From JBBKWX01 sp037969175 (GTDB lineage: Bacteria; Bacteroidota; Bacteroidia; AKYH767-A; JBBKVM01): a DNA stretch of 8,542 bases. This document shows, piece by piece, positions 6,088 to 8,542 of the stretch. The notes below the pieces were generated by a model. It was not told where the DNA came from and searched no databases. It saw only the letters and a program-made list of their open reading frames with translations. How positions within the stretch are numbered: position 1 is the first letter of the stretch; the number at the start of each line of letters is the position of its first letter. The stretch covers positions 1 to 8,542 of the forward strand of contig JBBKWX010000073.1 of the NCBI GenBank assembly GCA_037969175.1, in the 5' to 3' direction. The position numbers were made by a program, and so were the translations under genes.

Positions 6088-7887
6088 ATGAGCATATTGC
6101 TGGAGATAAAGAACCTGGTAACAGAGTTCAAAACGGACGACGAGATACTGAAAGCCGTGAACGACGTGAGTTTCACAGTGAACCGCGGAGAGACAGTAGG
6201 GATAGTGGGCGAATCGGGATCGGGGAAGTCGGTGACCAGCCTCTCGGTGATGCGCTTGATACCCAGCCCTCCAGGGCGCATTGCATCCGGAGAAATTATT
6301 TACCATGGCCGGGAAACGGGTCCGGTAAACCTTCTTACTTTGTCGGAGAAAGAGATGCGCGGCTTCCGTGGGAACGATATAGCGATGATCTTTCAGGAGC
6401 CGATGACCTCACTAAATCCCGTGTTTACATGCGGAGATCAGGTGATGGAGGTGATTCTGCTGCATCAGAAGATCAGCAAACAAGAAGCAAAACAACTTAC
6501 GATAGAACTTTTTAAGCGTGTAGAATTACCGCGTCCTGAGGCTATCTTCGATACGTATCCGCATCAAATTTCGGGTGGACAAAAACAGCGTGTGATGATC
6601 GCTATGGCGATGAGCTGCAACCCATCCATCCTGATCGCGGATGAGCCAACAACAGCGCTCGACGTTACAGTACAAGCGACTATCCTGGATCTGATGCGCC
6701 AGCTGCAGGTAGAGACCGATATGGGCATCATGTTTATCACCCATGATCTGGGTGTGATAGCAGAGCTTGCTGATAAAGTGGTGGTGATGTACAAAGGAAA
6801 GATCGTGGAACAAGGCACGGTTTGGGATATTTTCTCTAATCCAAGACATCCTTATACCAAAGGACTGTTAGCTTGTCGCCCGCCATTGGGCAGAAAGCTG
6901 AGTCATCTTCCTACGATCACCGATTTTATGGAAGAAGACAAAGACGGAAACCTGCTTGAAAAAGAGGCTACTGTTGGAGGGATGGTAAATAAATTTGTCG
7001 TTACCGATGAGCAGATAAAAACACGCAGAGAGGAGCTTTATAAAAAAGAACCTATTCTGAAGTTGAAAAATATGAAGACCTATTTTCCGATCAGCACAGG
7101 TTTTTTCGGGAAGACAAAAGAATATGTGAAGGCAGTTGATGATGTGAGTTTTGATGTGTATCCGGGTGAGATCTTAGGCCTTGTTGGTGAATCAGGTTGT
7201 GGAAAAACTACGCTTGGAAGATCCATCATTCGTTTGGTTGAACCAACGGAAGGACAAATTATTTTTGAAGGAAAAGACATCACTCATATTCCGAATAAAG
7301 AAATGAGAGAGGTTCGGGAAAATATACAGATCATTTTCCAGGATCCTTATTCTTCGCTCAATCCGCGTATCACCGTGGGTGACGCGATCATGGAGCCAAT
7401 GATCGTACATAAAAAATACGCCAACGACAAAGAGCGTAAGGAAAAAGTGATGGCGCTTTTGCGCAAAGTGAATATGAAGGAGCAGCATTTCTATCGTTAC
7501 CCGCATGAGTTCTCAGGCGGACAACGTCAGCGTATTTGCATTGCTCGCGCACTAGCTCTCTCACCTAAGTTTATTATCTGCGATGAATCAGTTTCTGCAC
7601 TTGACGTATCTATTCAGGCCCAGGTATTGAATTTATTGAATGAGTTGAAGAACGATTTCGATTTCACGTATATCTTTATTTCGCATGATCTGAGTGTTGT
7701 GAAGTTCATGAGCGACCGTATGGTGGTGATGAACAAAGGCAAGATCGAAGAGATGGGATTTGCTGATGAGATCTACAACAACCCTCAGACGGAATATACC
7801 AAGAAGCTTATCGCTGCTATCCCGAAAGGTGAGCTTGCAGATATCAAAGCTTCTATGGAGCGGAAGAAACAAGAAAGCGTTTCCTGA
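6088..7887 (+). CDS. Fused two-domain oligopeptide/dipeptide-type ABC transporter ATPase
   Basis: This 599-residue cytoplasmic protein joins two nucleotide-binding domains of the Opp/Dpp (GsiA/YejF-like) family, which power peptide or related importers. Domain 1 has Walker A GESGSGKS (41-48), Q-loop Q103, signature SGGQ (162-165), Walker B ending D185-E186, and switch His219. A linker of about 275-320 follows. Domain 2 starts near 322 with Walker A GESGCGKT (367-374), Q418, signature SGGQ (476-479), D499-E500 and His533. Both sites look catalytically complete. Each domain is followed by the family's C-terminal segment (HPYTKGLLACRPP and EYTKKLIAAIPKG). The length is usual for the fused form. 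The Cys-rich tail of classical DppD/OppD is absent after domain 1. The ATG at 6088 gives the expected start. It is the first gene of a probable operon, but no permease or binding protein is in the window, so the substrate is unknown. Codon use changes within the first quarter. Confidence 0.96.
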   Translation: MSILLEIKNLVTEFKTDDEILKAVNDVSFTVNRGETVGIVGESGSGKSVTSLSVMRLIPSPPGRIASGEIIYHGRETGPVNLLTLSEKEMRGFRGNDIAMIFQEPMTSLNPVFTCGDQVMEVILLHQKISKQEAKQLTIELFKRVELPRPEAIFDTYPHQISGGQKQRVMIAMAMSCNPSILIADEPTTALDVTVQATILDLMRQLQVETDMGIMFITHDLGVIAELADKVVVMYKGKIVEQGTVWDIFSNPRHPYTKGLLACRPPLGRKLSHLPTITDFMEEDKDGNLLEKEATVGGMVNKFVVTDEQIKTRREELYKKEPILKLKNMKTYFPISTGFFGKTKEYVKAVDDVSFDVYPGEILGLVGESGCGKTTLGRSIIRLVEPTEGQIIFEGKDITHIPNKEMREVRENIQIIFQDPYSSLNPRITVGDAIMEPMIVHKKYANDKERKEKVMALLRKVNMKEQHFYRYPHEFSGGQRQRICIARALALSPKFIICDESVSALDVSIQAQVLNLLNELKNDFDFTYIFISHDLSVVKFMSDRMVVMNKGKIEEMGFADEIYNNPQTEYTKKLIAAIPKGELADIKASMERKKQESVS

Positions 7888-7900
7888 TCTAAAAATTGTC

Positions 7901-8410
7901 ATGCTAAGAATTTTCATCTTCATACTGCTGTCGGGATCATTTATCTCTTGCAGCAATTCGGAGCTGAATACTGCTGCTCATTTTCAAAATGGCTTTGAAG
8001 AAAGTTCGGGTTTCAATGAATTAGAAGGAGTGCAAACCGCAGAAGTTCATTCCGGAAAATTTGCTTTGGAGATGAAGCCGGAAAGAGAGTGGGGGCCTTC
8101 GTTTCAAAAGAAATATTCATTGCTTCCTGTTACCCAACCCAAAGGAATTTTGGTAAGCATTTGGGTAAAGTCCAATGTGAAAATGCCCAAAGCTTTGTTG
8201 GTGATACAAGTGGATTCTTCCGGTGTAAATAAATTCTGGGAAGGAAAAGAATTAGGTCAGCAGGTCTTTGAAGCGGGCGTATGGCGGCTGTTCCAGGTAA
8301 AACAGGAGCTGGGTAATTTTTCTCCCGAAGATGAGATCAAAGTCTTTGTTTGGAACAAAGACAAAGAGCATATTTTTCTGGATGACTGGCAAATACAATT
8401 TATGAGATGA
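7901..8410 (+). CDS. Small lipoprotein with predicted jelly-roll (carbohydrate-binding-like) domain
   Basis: I do not recognise a named family. The 169-residue product starts at the ATG at 7901, because this gives a lipoprotein signal: MLRIFIFILLSGSFISC, with Cys17 as the likely lipidated residue. The lipobox FISC is loose, as is common in this phylum. An upstream in-frame start would overlap the ABC gene by over 100 bp and destroy the signal. The mature part has FEES near the start, then HSGKFALEM, an alternating hydrophobic strand ILVSIWVKS, GVWRLFQVKQ, and a C-terminal VFVWNKDKEHIFLDDWQIQF. This strand order and the terminal 'DDWxI' resemble galactose-binding-like or CBM4/9-type beta-sandwich domains, so it may bind glycan or envelope polymer; this is inference. 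It begins 13 bp after the ABC ATPase stop and overlaps the next gene by 4 bp, indicating co-transcription. Confidence 0.85.
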   Translation: MLRIFIFILLSGSFISCSNSELNTAAHFQNGFEESSGFNELEGVQTAEVHSGKFALEMKPEREWGPSFQKKYSLLPVTQPKGILVSIWVKSNVKMPKALLVIQVDSSGVNKFWEGKELGQQVFEAGVWRLFQVKQELGNFSPEDEIKVFVWNKDKEHIFLDDWQIQFMR

Positions 8411-8542
8411 TAAAATCTCTCAAAACTTTTTGGAAAGAATTGTCGGGAGCAGAAATTATTTTGCTCCTTCTTGTTTTGGTAGCGGTCAGCTTTCCTCTTT
8501 TTAATCATTTGGGTTTTGCAGCATTGTATCGTTGGGATGAAT
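8407..8542 (+). CDS. Integral membrane protein, likely GT-C/GT39-type glycosyltransferase, N-terminal fragment
   Basis: The gene runs off the right edge; 45 residues are visible. The ATG at 8407 overlaps the lipoprotein stop in an ATGA arrangement, typical of translational coupling. The product starts MIKSLKTFWKELSG, followed by a strongly hydrophobic helix of about 17-33 (IILLLLVLVAVSFPLF), then FNHLGFAALYRWDE. A first transmembrane helix followed at once by an Asp-Glu pair in the first external loop is the layout of GT-C lipid-linked sugar transferases (ArnT/PMT-like, GT39), where this acidic motif is part of the active site. Only the start is present, so the family call is tentative; that it is a real membrane-protein gene is much surer. 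Confidence 0.65.
   Translation, partial: MIKSLKTFWKELSGAEIILLLLVLVAVSFPLFNHLGFAALYRWDE

Noticed and set aside
6063..6515. 150-residue plus-strand and two minus-strand frames overlapping the ABC gene
   Set aside because: They are out-of-frame shadows of a strongly conserved ATPase and are full of low-complexity charged residues.
7760..7900. Upstream extension of the lipoprotein to a start at 7760
   Set aside because: It would overlap the ABC ATPase by 128 bp, read as basic nonsense, and remove the lipoprotein signal that begins at 7901.

Overview
The window looks like a piece of a Bacteroidota chromosome, probably Chitinophagia, Sphingobacteriia or Flavobacteriia. The main reason is the large first gene. 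It encodes a signal peptide with Gln right after the cleavage site, a long secreted adhesin-like body, and a C-terminal type IX secretion (T9SS type A) sorting domain, a machinery restricted to this phylum. Other support is AT-rich DNA, A-rich translation starts without Shine-Dalgarno sequences, and scattered intergenic repeats. All recognised genes lie on the plus strand; I saw no rRNA, tRNA, CRISPR array, transposase or phage gene.

Layout. Bases 1-550 are non-coding and repeat-rich: a 57-bp direct repeat pair, fragments of a CACTAAGG-type repeat, and a perfect 16-bp palindrome about 80 bp before the first gene. Bases 551-5752 encode one 1733-residue cell-surface or secreted protein. In order it has a signal peptide, seven ~50-residue repeats that fit a seven-bladed beta-propeller, nine Ig-like modules of the YQW type, one aberrant module without Trp, six modules in a strict 72-73-residue register, and the T9SS sorting domain. 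Bases 5753-6087 are non-coding, with a GC-rich hairpin and a second copy of a 36-bp repeat also found before the gene, so the gene sits between same-orientation repeats.

From 6088 to the right edge runs a likely operon of three genes. The first is a fused two-domain ATPase of the oligopeptide/dipeptide ABC family. After 13 bp comes a small lipoprotein with a predicted jelly-roll, carbohydrate-binding-like domain. Its stop overlaps (ATGA) the start of an integral membrane protein cut by the window edge, whose first 45 residues resemble GT-C/GT39 glycosyltransferases. No permease or solute-binding protein is adjacent, so the substrate of the ABC system cannot be read from context.

I found no clear evidence of a new defence or mobile system. 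The most unusual material is the modular architecture of the large surface protein with its two-module super-repeat, the repeats flanking it, and a sharp change in codon use inside the ABC ATPase gene.
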